Assembly (NCBI GenBank): GCA_964579365.1
Contig: CAZOFW010000005.1
Span: 1 to 24,937, forward strand
Direction: 5' to 3'
Source: JAKPKF01 sp964579365
GTDB taxonomy: Bacteria > Patescibacteriota > Dojkabacteria > SC72
Length of the DNA stretch: 24,937 nucleotides
The notes under the pieces were generated by a model. It had not been told where the DNA came from. It worked only from the letters and a program-made list of their open reading frames with translations, and ran no database searches. Shown here in pieces: positions 16,196-24,649 of this stretch; position 1 is the first letter of the stretch; each line of letters starts with the position of its first letter. The translations under genes and the position numbers were made by a program.

Positions 16196-17621
16196 GTGAT
16201 TTGAGGACAGCTTCGCTTACTTTTTTGTTTTTTATTACTTTATCTATTTCTTCGACATTTGACTCCTTTATACCCTCTATATTCTTGAATCTAAGAATTA
16301 GTTTCTTCGCTCTATCATCCCCTATTCCCTCCACTTTCAAAAGTTGAGAGCGCAATCCTCTCTTTATTCTTGCCTTCTTATGGTATGTAATCGCAAATCT
16401 GTGGGCCTCGTCTCTTAGATTAATGAGCAGCTTCTCATTGCGTATGTATATTCTTTCAGAATTACCATTTTTATATATCCAAAATTCATCCTTTGGCCTA
16501 AATCCTTTCTTTTTTAATCTCTTTCCTTTACTGATACCTAAGAGACATATCTTTTTTGGAATAGTTGAGGCAACAACAGAGAGTTGTGTTTTCCCACCAT
16601 CTATAAGAACTACATCAGGATACTTGGTCATTTTTTCATTCGAGAACCTTCTCTGTAGAACCTCTTTGAGCATAGCTGGATCGTTGGGAGTATCGCTACC
16701 CTTTATTTTAAATATCCTGTATTCGCTACTCTCTATCTCGCCGTTTTCATTCACTACCATGGAACCATATGCGTCTTGTCCCTGTATATTTGATATGTCG
16801 TAACATTCGATTCTAACTAATTGTGGGATATTGAGTTCTTTTCTTAGATCAGAGAATACTTTTTCATGAAGCGATTTCTTCCTTAATTCATATGATTTTT
16901 CATCTTCGAAAAATTCTCCTTGAATATTACTACCCAGGTATTTTAAATCTGCTATCTTGTCTCTTAACTCTGCGGCCTTTTCATACTGTTTGTTTGAAGA
17001 GTATTCTTTCATCTCGTTATCTAGTTTCTTGATGAAGGAGCTCCTTTTGCCTGTGAGAAATTTTATTATCCCATCAATATTCTTTCTGTAATCCTCTCTA
17101 GATATGTGTCCTTGATATGGACCTGGACAAAGACCAAGATGGAAGTAGAGACACTCTTTCTTAGCTTTTGTACATGTACAAAAAGGATATATCTTTCTCA
17201 AATATGTAAAGACTCTTTTTACTGATGAACCACTTGGATATGGTCCAAACAATCTTCCTCGTTTAATTGTATTTAAATCTTTGTTTCTCACGACTTTTAA
17301 CTTTGGGAATTCGTCATTGGTAGAGATATGTATCCAAGAGTAGGATTTGTCATCTTTAAGGTCGGAATTATATTTTGGTTTGTATTTCTTTATTAATGCG
17401 GATTCCAAGACAAGAGCTTCAAGTTCATTCTCGGTTACAATCGTTTCTATATTTCTAACAAGAGGAATCATTTTTGCTACCCATGGCCTATCCTCAAGAT
17501 TGCCATTGAAATACGAGGATACTCGTTGCTTAAGATTAAGAGCCTTGCCAACATACAAGACTTTCTTGCTCTTATCTAGGAATTTGTACACTCCTGGTTT
17601 GTTTAGAATTTCTTTAGCCAT
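16185..17621 (-). CDS. uvrC: Excinuclease ABC subunit C
   Basis: 478 residues, shorter than the usual 600 or so but with every expected part. The N-terminal GIY-YIG nuclease has GVYKF (10-14) and VLYVGKA (21-27). The cysteine cluster C148, C150, C157, C165 fits the iron-sulfur site of UvrC. A UVR domain lies around 205-235 (KQYEKAAELRDKIADL). The RNase H-like nuclease has D275 (ECYDIS), D341 (LIDGGK) and H407 (RDEAHRFAI). The helix-hairpin-helix region follows 428. It makes the incisions on both sides of DNA damage after UvrB. The start ATG lies inside the 3' end of dnaE (19-base overlap), directly on an A-run. Confidence 0.95.
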   Translation of the reverse strand: MAKEILNKPGVYKFLDKSKKVLYVGKALNLKQRVSSYFNGNLEDRPWVAKMIPLVRNIETIVTENELEALVLESALIKKYKPKYNSDLKDDKSYSWIHISTNDEFPKLKVVRNKDLNTIKRGRLFGPYPSGSSVKRVFTYLRKIYPFCTCTKAKKECLYFHLGLCPGPYQGHISREDYRKNIDGIIKFLTGKRSSFIKKLDNEMKEYSSNKQYEKAAELRDKIADLKYLGSNIQGEFFEDEKSYELRKKSLHEKVFSDLRKELNIPQLVRIECYDISNIQGQDAYGSMVVNENGEIESSEYRIFKIKGSDTPNDPAMLKEVLQRRFSNEKMTKYPDVVLIDGGKTQLSVVASTIPKKICLLGISKGKRLKKKGFRPKDEFWIYKNGNSERIYIRNEKLLINLRDEAHRFAITYHKKARIKRGLRSQLLKVEGIGDDRAKKLILRFKNIEGIKESNVEEIDKVIKNKKVSEAVLKSLNT

Positions 17622-20600
17622 TTTTTTGTCTCTGAACTTACAGCTATTTTCTTTTTTAGAAGTACGGTTCTTTTGTTCTTACCGTCGTTAATTATTATTC
17701 TAACAGCGGTATCCCCGTTTGAGCTAGAAATATACTTCTTCAACAAAGCAATTTCTTCCTCTTTATGTATGGGTTTAATTCTAAAAGTTACACCGTCAAA
17801 GGAAGCGGTACGTTTGTCATCTTCTACGTATCTTGCCTTTTCAACTACCAAGCTCTTGTCTCCATCTCTTACATTTATTTTTGCAGCTATCAGTATTGGT
17901 TTATTTTCAACAAGATTCTCTTTCATTTCTTGGTATATCCTTGGAAATACTACTGCGTCACTGCTTCCTGTTTTATCTTCAATCATTAGGAAGGCCATGA
18001 CTTCACCCTTTCTAGTGGTTATTTTTCTTATTTTGTTTACCATAACACCAAGAATAACAAGCTCGTGATTCTTTCTCTCTAAGGCTTCGCGTAAAGGAAT
18101 ACAATTTTTTGATTCAAAAAACTCTTGAAGTGTATCTAGTGGGTGGCTAGAGAAATATATACCCAGGAGTTCTTTCTCCCATTCTAATGCTTGGTTTACC
18201 GGAGTTTTCTCAATATTTGGTAGTTGTGTTTTTCCAATGTTGCTCTTTATTTCTTTACTTTCACCGAGTGAGAAAATGTCTATCTGCCCAGCAGCAATAC
18301 TCTTTGAGGCTGATTTAAATTTCTCGTATATTGTTGGAACAATATTTAAAAGCGCATTTCTGTCTCCAAATTCATCCATTGCTCCAGACATAACTAGGTA
18401 TTCTATCGCTCTTTTTGTTACTTTATCAAACATTCTGTGTATGAAGTCGTCCAGATGCTCGAATTTCCCATTTGCCTTTCTTTCATCTACTATGCTTTTA
18501 ATAATATCTTCTCCAACATTTTTTATCCCACCAAGACCAAACCTAATATTTACATCGTCTTCAACTTCAAAATAGTAGCCGCTATCATTAATAGTCGGAG
18601 GAAGGACATCAATACCAAGCCTCTCACATTCATTTAGATCTTTAATAATTCTGTCAAAATTGTCTAAATCTCCCTCTAGGAGAGAGGCCATGAACTGAAT
18701 TGGGTAGTGAGCCTTAAGATATGCCGTACGGTACGCTATGGTGGCATACGAAGCGCTGTGAGCCTTGTTAAAGCCGTAATTTGCAAAGAGCAAAAGCTTC
18801 TCCCAAAGGAATTCAACTTTCTTTGAATCAAATCCGTTCTCTTTCGCTCCTTCAAGAAATTTAGGCTTTTCTGCTTCCATTACCTCTATCTTTTTCTTTC
18901 CCATTGCTCTTCTTAGGACATCTGCCTTTCCAAGAGAGTATCCTGCTACAACTTGAGCAATTTTGATTACTTGCTCTTGGTATGTAATGACTCCGTTTGT
19001 AACTTTTAAAACAGGTTCTAGCTCATCAAAGATGTACTCTGGCTTCTTCTTTCCTTCTTTAACATCTGCATATTCTGAAATGAACTGCATAGGACCTGGT
19101 CTGTAAGCAGCAATGATGTAACAGAGGTCTTCCATTGTTTCTGGTTTAAGTGAACGGATGGTTCTTTTCATTCCTTCACTTTCTAACTGAAACACTCCAA
19201 TTGTATGCCCACTTTGTACTAATTTGAATGCTTCCTTGTCATGGAAGTCTAATTTCATTAAATCTATTAACACTCCTGTGCTTCTTTCAATCTTCTTTAT
19301 TGTTGAACCAATGATATTTAGATTTCTAAGACCAAGAAAGTCAAATTTCATAAGACCAACAGGCTCTACATCAAACATCTCATACTGAGTCATACCTAAA
19401 CCTCCACCATGCGCATCTCTTTGAATTGGAGCATAGTTCACTACTGGATCTGGAGTAATGATTACACCACAAGCATGTGTTGAAACTCCACGACAAAGGC
19501 CGGATACTTTACGAACAACTTCTGCAAGATGTCTTGTCTTCTCTGAGGAATTAATAATTTCTGCAAATTCAGGATTATGTTCAATCATATAGTCAATATC
19601 CTTTGCTTTACCGAAAAGTATCTCCACCATTTTAGAAAGCTGATTTGCAATCTCCAAATCTACACTAGTAACCCTAGAGACATCCCTAATTGCTTGCCTT
19701 GTTCTTAATTTGCTGAAAGTACCAATCTGCTTTACATTATCTTCACCATATTTTTTTATTGCATACTGTATAACTTCATCTCTTCTCTTATCTGCGATGT
19801 CTATGTCGAAATCTGGAGGACTTGGTCTCTCTGGATTTAAGAACCTTTCAAAGTAAAGTTCCCAACTAATTGGCTCAATATCTGTAATTCCAATTGCATA
19901 TGCTACAACAGAACCACAGCCTGAACCTCTCATTCCCACCACTATTCCATTCTCTCTACAGAAAGTTACAAAATCTCTAACTACAAGAAAGTAGTCATTG
20001 TATCCCTTGTCATCAATTATTTTTAATTCATAATCTACCCTTTCTGTTAATTCTTTATCTATCTTTGGATATTTGTCTTTAAGTCCTTCAAATGAAAGTT
20101 CTTTAAGAAATTCTTTTTGCGTTTTTCCTTCTGGGAGATCGAGGAAATGTGGTTCAACTCTACCGAAAGAAATATCGTAATTTTCAATCAAATCAGTTAT
20201 CTCTTGGGTGTTCCTAATTGCCTCTGGCAGATCTTTGAAAAGAGTTTTCATCTCTTCAGGGGTCTTAACATAAAACTCATTCGTAGGCATGGTTCTTCTA
20301 TTTGGGTCATCCATTGTATTACCGTCACTAATACACCATAGGATTTCTTGTATTTCTGCATCTTCTTTGTTTAGATAATGGGAATCACAGGTAGCAACCA
20401 TTGGAAGTTTCAATTCTTTCGCTATTTTAATTAAGCCTTCATTTGCAAGCTCTTGTTCATCCATACCATTTCGTTGAATTTCAATGTAGAAATTGTTTTT
20501 AAATATCTCAGCATAGCTCTTGGCTCTTTCTAGGGCTACATCATACTTTTCTTCAAGAAGCGCACTAGAGAGAGGTCCCGCTAAACATGCCGAGGTAGAT

Positions 20601-20992
20601 ATTAATCCATCTGTGTATTTTGAAAGCGTTTCAAAGTCAATCCTTGGTCTGTAGTAGAAACCATCCATGTGGGCAACAGACACTATTTTCATTAGATTTT
20701 TGTAACCTACTAAGTTCTTTGCTAGCAAAATTAGATGGAAATATTTGTTGTCAATTCCAAACTCTTTTTGATCCATACCACGAGGTGCAACATATATCTC
20801 ACAACCAATGATTGGCTTTAGACCAGCTTCTTTCATTGCTGTGTAGAATTTGAAGACTCCATACATGCTTCCATGGTCAGTTATAGCGCAAGAATCCATC
20901 TTGGAAGATTTGAGCTTCTCAATTAACTCCGGAATTCTAATTGTTGCATCTAACAAAGAATACTCTGTGTGTAGATGTAGATGTGTGAACAT
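17603..20992 (-). CDS. dnaE: DNA polymerase III alpha subunit
   Basis: 1129 residues, the replicative polymerase. The N-terminal PHP domain keeps all nine metal-binding positions seen in proofreading DnaE: H6, H8, D15, H40, E65, H86, C136, D203, H205. The polymerase core has GMRGSGCGS (353-361) and PDFDID with catalytic D396 and D398. The finger, helix-hairpin-helix and OB-fold parts follow (OB around 985-1060, VILGVMVNKIRKITTRKGE). The complete PHP site suggests built-in 3'-5' exonuclease activity, as in Mycobacterium and Thermus DnaE. A separate proofreading subunit is not in the window. uvrC follows with a 19-base overlap. The next gene upstream diverges. Confidence 0.96.
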   Translation of the reverse strand: MFTHLHLHTEYSLLDATIRIPELIEKLKSSKMDSCAITDHGSMYGVFKFYTAMKEAGLKPIIGCEIYVAPRGMDQKEFGIDNKYFHLILLAKNLVGYKNLMKIVSVAHMDGFYYRPRIDFETLSKYTDGLISTSACLAGPLSSALLEEKYDVALERAKSYAEIFKNNFYIEIQRNGMDEQELANEGLIKIAKELKLPMVATCDSHYLNKEDAEIQEILWCISDGNTMDDPNRRTMPTNEFYVKTPEEMKTLFKDLPEAIRNTQEITDLIENYDISFGRVEPHFLDLPEGKTQKEFLKELSFEGLKDKYPKIDKELTERVDYELKIIDDKGYNDYFLVVRDFVTFCRENGIVVGMRGSGCGSVVAYAIGITDIEPISWELYFERFLNPERPSPPDFDIDIADKRRDEVIQYAIKKYGEDNVKQIGTFSKLRTRQAIRDVSRVTSVDLEIANQLSKMVEILFGKAKDIDYMIEHNPEFAEIINSSEKTRHLAEVVRKVSGLCRGVSTHACGVIITPDPVVNYAPIQRDAHGGGLGMTQYEMFDVEPVGLMKFDFLGLRNLNIIGSTIKKIERSTGVLIDLMKLDFHDKEAFKLVQSGHTIGVFQLESEGMKRTIRSLKPETMEDLCYIIAAYRPGPMQFISEYADVKEGKKKPEYIFDELEPVLKVTNGVITYQEQVIKIAQVVAGYSLGKADVLRRAMGKKKIEVMEAEKPKFLEGAKENGFDSKKVEFLWEKLLLFANYGFNKAHSASYATIAYRTAYLKAHYPIQFMASLLEGDLDNFDRIIKDLNECERLGIDVLPPTINDSGYYFEVEDDVNIRFGLGGIKNVGEDIIKSIVDERKANGKFEHLDDFIHRMFDKVTKRAIEYLVMSGAMDEFGDRNALLNIVPTIYEKFKSASKSIAAGQIDIFSLGESKEIKSNIGKTQLPNIEKTPVNQALEWEKELLGIYFSSHPLDTLQEFFESKNCIPLREALERKNHELVILGVMVNKIRKITTRKGEVMAFLMIEDKTGSSDAVVFPRIYQEMKENLVENKPILIAAKINVRDGDKSLVVEKARYVEDDKRTASFDGVTFRIKPIHKEEEIALLKKYISSSNGDTAVRIIINDGKNKRTVLLKKKIAVSSETKKWLKKF
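17619..17628 (-). other. Slippery heptamer at dnaE-uvrC junction
   Basis: On the minus strand, dnaE reads ACA AAA AAA TGG. This contains A-AAA-AAA in the slippery X-XXY-YYZ arrangement. A -1 slip would enter ATG GCT AAA, exactly the uvrC frame at its start codon. No strong downstream hairpin was found by eye, so slippage is a possibility, not a demonstrated event. Confidence 0.5.
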
Positions 20993-21014
20993 AACAAATA
21001 TTGCCCCTTTCTGA

Positions 21015-21020
21015 TATACT
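21015..21020 (+). promoter_or_regulatory. -10 box of the lysozyme-like gene
   Basis: TATACT ends seven bases before ATG 21028, so the transcript probably starts at or near that ATG. It supports 21028 over an upstream in-frame TTG at 21001. The -35 (TAACAA) is weak. Confidence 0.5.
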
Positions 21021-21027
21021 GAACATT

Positions 21028-21738
21028 ATGCCAGAAGAGATATCAAGTAAGATAAATTCGTTACTCAAAGTATCATTACATAACTCCAATATTATTAGAA
21101 TTGGAGTTTTTGTCATCATCCTCTCCCTGTATTATATCTTTCTTTCACCCTTTGTGGAAAGTAAAATCACAGATGTTTTAGCTGGAGCCATCAGAGGTGC
21201 TGACCAAAGTGAGGTTAATACCCTAACACCTGTATTTGACATACATGTATATGCTGGGGAGTATAATCTAAAGACACAGCTTTCTACTGGAAATACCACT
21301 GGTTATTCCAAATTTTTTACTATTGATCCAAGAATACTTGCTATGAATAAATTCCTTATTGATTACAACTCCCCAATGGCCTCTTCTGCTGAGTCATTTA
21401 TAAAGCATGCTGATCGATACGGATTGGATTGGAGACTTGTCGCTTCTATCTCTGGAGTGGAATCTGCTTTTGGGAATTTAACCCCACGTAATTCAAACAA
21501 TGCCTGGGGATGGAGAGGAATAAATGGCAATGCTGCTGGTTGGAGTATGTTTTCTACATGGGACGCTGGGATAGCAGAGGTTACAAGAGGTCTTGCGCAA
21601 GGATATGGTGTTACTCTTTCACCTTTTGATATAGAACCTGTATACTGTCCTCCATGTGGTCAAAACCCTGCCCATGCTTGGGCAAATGGTGTAAAAAGAT
21701 TTATGAACCAATTAGAATATTACACTAACAATCTATAA
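21028..21738 (+). CDS. Membrane-anchored lysozyme-like cell-wall protein
   Basis: 236 residues from ATG 21028. One membrane helix near the N-terminus (about 22-40) anchors an external domain. The C-terminal part (about 118-236) has FIKHADRYGLDWRLVASISG, then VESAFG with the candidate catalytic E145, then NNAWGWRG. This arrangement is that of lysozyme-fold transglycosylase or glucosaminidase domains acting on peptidoglycan. A C207-x-x-C210 pair may form a disulfide or bind metal. It lies 8 bases before YggT-like and cupin genes with their own -10 boxes. Precise bond specificity cannot be told. Confidence 0.75.
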   Translation: MPEEISSKINSLLKVSLHNSNIIRIGVFVIILSLYYIFLSPFVESKITDVLAGAIRGADQSEVNTLTPVFDIHVYAGEYNLKTQLSTGNTTGYSKFFTIDPRILAMNKFLIDYNSPMASSAESFIKHADRYGLDWRLVASISGVESAFGNLTPRNSNNAWGWRGINGNAAGWSMFSTWDAGIAEVTRGLAQGYGVTLSPFDIEPVYCPPCGQNPAHAWANGVKRFMNQLEYYTNNL

Positions 21739-21748
21739 CCATTTTAGT

Positions 21749-21754
21749 TAAAAT
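21749..21754 (+). promoter_or_regulatory. -10 box of the YggT-like gene
   Basis: TAAAAT ends nine bases before ATG 21764, leaving a leader of about two bases. No TG extension is present here, so it is weaker than the others. Confidence 0.4.
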
Positions 21755-21763
21755 ATACACACT

Positions 21764-22051
21764 ATGTTAAAACTTATTTTCAGATTAGCCTACGCAGGAA
21801 TACTATTCATAGAGGCATTAATCATTACTAGAATTGTACTAATTATAATCAATGCCAATGTAGAAAATGTTTTTGCAGGTTGGGTTCAACACACTAGCGA
21901 AATATTCATCTCACCATTTTCAGGTATAACTGCAAATAATCTACAGATTGATAATTTTGTATTACCTTTAACACCCTTTATAGCCCTTGTCTTTTACGTA
22001 ATTGCAGCATTTATACTCTCCGAATTAGTAAAATCGTTTTCTAGGGAGTAA
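21764..22051 (+). CDS. Small membrane protein, YggT-like
   Basis: 95 residues with two hydrophobic helices (about 9-30 and 68-87) joined by a 35-residue loop. The FISPFSGI stretch and the helix-loop-helix length recall YggT family proteins, small membrane proteins linked to cell division or osmotic growth in other bacteria. The match is by general pattern, so the family call is tentative. It sits between a peptidoglycan-acting protein and a cupin. Confidence 0.55.
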   Translation: MLKLIFRLAYAGILFIEALIITRIVLIIINANVENVFAGWVQHTSEIFISPFSGITANNLQIDNFVLPLTPFIALVFYVIAAFILSELVKSFSRE

Positions 22052-22061
22052 AAACCTTATG

Positions 22062-22070
22062 TGGTATAAT
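22062..22070 (+). promoter_or_regulatory. Extended -10 promoter of the cupin gene
   Basis: TGGTATAAT is a consensus extended -10. It ends seven bases before ATG 22078, predicting a leaderless message. The in-frame ATG at 22069 lies within the -10 and so is unlikely to be the start. Confidence 0.65.
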
Positions 22071-22077
22071 GGTCCCA

Positions 22078-22812
22078 ATGGCAAAAGTAGACTTAAAAAA
22101 GACATCAGGATTCCAACTGTTCTATGATGGAGAAAATTTACAAAGTAAAGACTTATCTTTTGATGGAAAAATTTCAATCTCAATTGTAGATGTAAGACCA
22201 CAACTCTTAAACAAAGAGCTTACCTGTCCAGATGTTTTCTATACCAAATACAAGAATTTAGATCATGAAGGATTGTACAAATCTAAAGGTATTAAAATTA
22301 ATTTTTACCTTCTTCAACCGAACTTAGCTGGTATTGAATTTGTTAAAACAAGAGCTACAAGAGTCCTAAAATTTCCTCGAATTATAGATGTTGTGTATGG
22401 TGGTGCAACAATTCTACTTCAGAGATACCGCAATCCAAAAGATAACCGAATAATCAAAATTGTCGCTAGGAAAGAACAAAAGGTCATAATACCTGCTGGA
22501 TATGCATTTGTTATTGTAAATACAAGACAAAATACCAATCTAATATTTGCCGAATATCTACCTACGAAAGCTATCAGTAAAGTTGTCCTTGATGAGATGA
22601 ACGGTTTAGCCTATTATATTATTAGAAAAAATGCCAAACAGGAAACTGTCCGAAATCCAAATTACAAGATTGTAAATGAGCCAGAGAAATTGGACTGGGA
22701 GAAGATTTTGTTAAAATATGGAATAACACCAAAGACTCCTGTCATTAAACAAATAATGCGTAAGTATGAGAAATTTGAATGGTTATTTAAAGAAAATTCT
22801 GTTGATATCTAG
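22078..22812 (+). CDS. Cupin-fold protein related to glucose-6-phosphate isomerase, metal site lost
   Basis: 244 residues. The framework is that of archaeal-type phosphoglucose isomerase cupins: GIEFVKT (85-91) corresponds to the GxEFxKT before the metal motif GHxH, then VVYGGATILLQ, KVIIPAGYAFVIVNT (135-149) in place of VPPGxxHxxxN, and RNPNY near 193-197. At the GHxH place the sequence is ATRV (93-96), and the later His position is Phe144. Both histidines and the third ligand are thus missing, so isomerase activity is unlikely. It may be a pseudoenzyme or have another ligand. ATG 22078 is chosen from the promoter spacing. The 3' end overlaps the next gene by 47 bases. Confidence 0.65.
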   Translation: MAKVDLKKTSGFQLFYDGENLQSKDLSFDGKISISIVDVRPQLLNKELTCPDVFYTKYKNLDHEGLYKSKGIKINFYLLQPNLAGIEFVKTRATRVLKFPRIIDVVYGGATILLQRYRNPKDNRIIKIVARKEQKVIIPAGYAFVIVNTRQNTNLIFAEYLPTKAISKVVLDEMNGLAYYIIRKNAKQETVRNPNYKIVNEPEKLDWEKILLKYGITPKTPVIKQIMRKYEKFEWLFKENSVDI

Positions 22813-24649
22813 TCTTGCACTCTTTCTTTTTCTCTTTCCCCTAAAATCATATGCAGTAGATGGATTTACAACAAGTTCCTCCTTTAAGCACACTCTAACC
22901 TCAAGTACAGTAAATACAGAGGTTGTCCTACAAATCAGTGCCAAAGAAGCTAGGGTTATCTCTTACTTTACAGCAACAATTCCAATTAAGAATTTAGATA
23001 TCAAATGCTACAACAATAGCACTGGTAAAAAATTTACTTGTACAACATTTGACAGAGGCTCCTCTACCGATGTTCTCTTTGATTTAAACAACGCCGTTGT
23101 AAGAGTTGGTACTCCACTTGAGATAAAGATTACCTACAGCACAGCTAATAATGACCAAAATTCATATCAAATTACCTCTTACATCCCAGATACCAAGACT
23201 ACAAAAGTTCTTGTCATATATCCTAAAGAAAAAGGAAAACCCGTGTGGAGTTCAGATCCAATAACCAACATTAAAAGCGTAGGCTCAAATTACCAGATAC
23301 AGATTGAAAATCCAGGATATGGGACGCTTTCACTACTTTTTGGTAGCAATATAATATACAAATTTGAAGTTCAGCGTGTATTTACAAATTCTCTTACCGA
23401 CCAAAATCAAACCTTCGAACTAATTCTTCCTCCAGATACTCAAACTCAAAGTGTAATTTGGGAACAGATAGAACCTTTACCAAATATTGCACAATTAGAT
23501 GCTAATGGTAACTATGTTTTTAAATACATTGTTACACCAGACAGTACTATTGATGCGAGTATAAAGGGCTATATTTACAAAAGAGACACCCTTGTTAGCA
23601 CAGATACTCCAGCAACATTCTATATAGCAAAGATTGGATACTGGAATTTAACAAATACAAATGAATACAAAAGAATAAATGTATTTTTAAACAAGAAGGG
23701 TTTAACAATTCCTGAAGGTGTTGTTTCAGTTAGTACTTTAAATAGTAGCCAGAAAGAATTACTTTATAAATATCTGTATGAATACACTATTCAAAGATTA
23801 GATTATGACAGAAAGCTAGAACTTGGCATAACAGAACAAACCAGAACTGGTGTTAACGCACTTGTAGATAATCCATCAAACTCATCAACAATAGATTATG
23901 CCGATTTCCTTATCGCTGTGTACCGTGGTTACGATATCCCTGCAAGAATGGTTGTAGGATACGTATCAAACATATCTGGATTCACATCAGATGGATTCTT
24001 CCATTACTGGGTTGAGTACTACGATAATATTGCTAATTCCTGGGTAACGCTAGATCCTTTCTTAGAGGCACATTCCAAGAAGTCCCTTTACAAAAGTGAC
24101 TTCTCCGACCATATAACCATCCTTAAAAGAGGGAAGTCTCCTCTTGCTCCAAATCTAACTTTCTACCAAAGTAACGACTTTCTTGTAACCTCTGTCCCAA
24201 ATGTAGAGATAGCTCCTGAATTTAACGTTGATGCAAGCATCTCCTTTGAGAGAAATCACGTTACCAGACTATTCACCAAGGGATATATTTCTCTCTCAAA
24301 TACTGGAAATGTTGCCATTACAGAGTACGAGATAAAGAAATCAAACATTGAGAATATTACAAAATATATAGACCCTGTAAACAATATGTCTTCTCAAATT
24401 GTACTACCAAAACAGAATGCAAGTATACAAATTAATCTTCCCATACAAAAAAAGAACATCAATCTTTTTGTGAATGTTAGATTCTCTAACCATGATATTT
24501 TCTCAACAGAGAAATTACTTGAATCCAATCTTACACCTACAGTACCTTTACTGTTAGACATTTTTGTTAAAATTCTCTCTACGATACTTTTCCTTCTGTT
24601 ATCATCCTTAATATATTTTGGTATAGTGAAATTACGAAAACATGGATAA
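22766..24649 (+). CDS. Secreted transglutaminase-fold protein with Cys to Thr change
   Basis: 627 residues. A signal peptide (1-30, ending SYA) is followed by beta-rich domains, a transglutaminase-like core (about 360-432), more beta-structure and a C-terminal membrane helix (about 598-620). Core motifs are TIDYADFLIAVYRGYDIPAR (375-394), VVGY, FHYWVEYYD with H413, and TLDPF with D430. In active members the first motif reads C-x-DYA; here the Cys position is T375, while His and Asp are kept. It is therefore probably not a protease or transferase as it stands. The 47-base overlap with the cupin gene suggests coupled expression, although a start at TTG 22775 would shorten it slightly. Confidence 0.8.
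   Translation: MRNLNGYLKKILLISSLALFLFLFPLKSYAVDGFTTSSSFKHTLTSSTVNTEVVLQISAKEARVISYFTATIPIKNLDIKCYNNSTGKKFTCTTFDRGSSTDVLFDLNNAVVRVGTPLEIKITYSTANNDQNSYQITSYIPDTKTTKVLVIYPKEKGKPVWSSDPITNIKSVGSNYQIQIENPGYGTLSLLFGSNIIYKFEVQRVFTNSLTDQNQTFELILPPDTQTQSVIWEQIEPLPNIAQLDANGNYVFKYIVTPDSTIDASIKGYIYKRDTLVSTDTPATFYIAKIGYWNLTNTNEYKRINVFLNKKGLTIPEGVVSVSTLNSSQKELLYKYLYEYTIQRLDYDRKLELGITEQTRTGVNALVDNPSNSSTIDYADFLIAVYRGYDIPARMVVGYVSNISGFTSDGFFHYWVEYYDNIANSWVTLDPFLEAHSKKSLYKSDFSDHITILKRGKSPLAPNLTFYQSNDFLVTSVPNVEIAPEFNVDASISFERNHVTRLFTKGYISLSNTGNVAITEYEIKKSNIENITKYIDPVNNMSSQIVLPKQNASIQINLPIQKKNINLFVNVRFSNHDIFSTEKLLESNLTPTVPLLLDIFVKILSTILFLLLSSLIYFGIVKLRKHG

Noticed and set aside
22069..22077. ATG 22069 as start of the cupin gene
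   Set aside because: It overlaps the consensus TATAAT; ATG 22078 is at the spacing seen for other leaderless genes.
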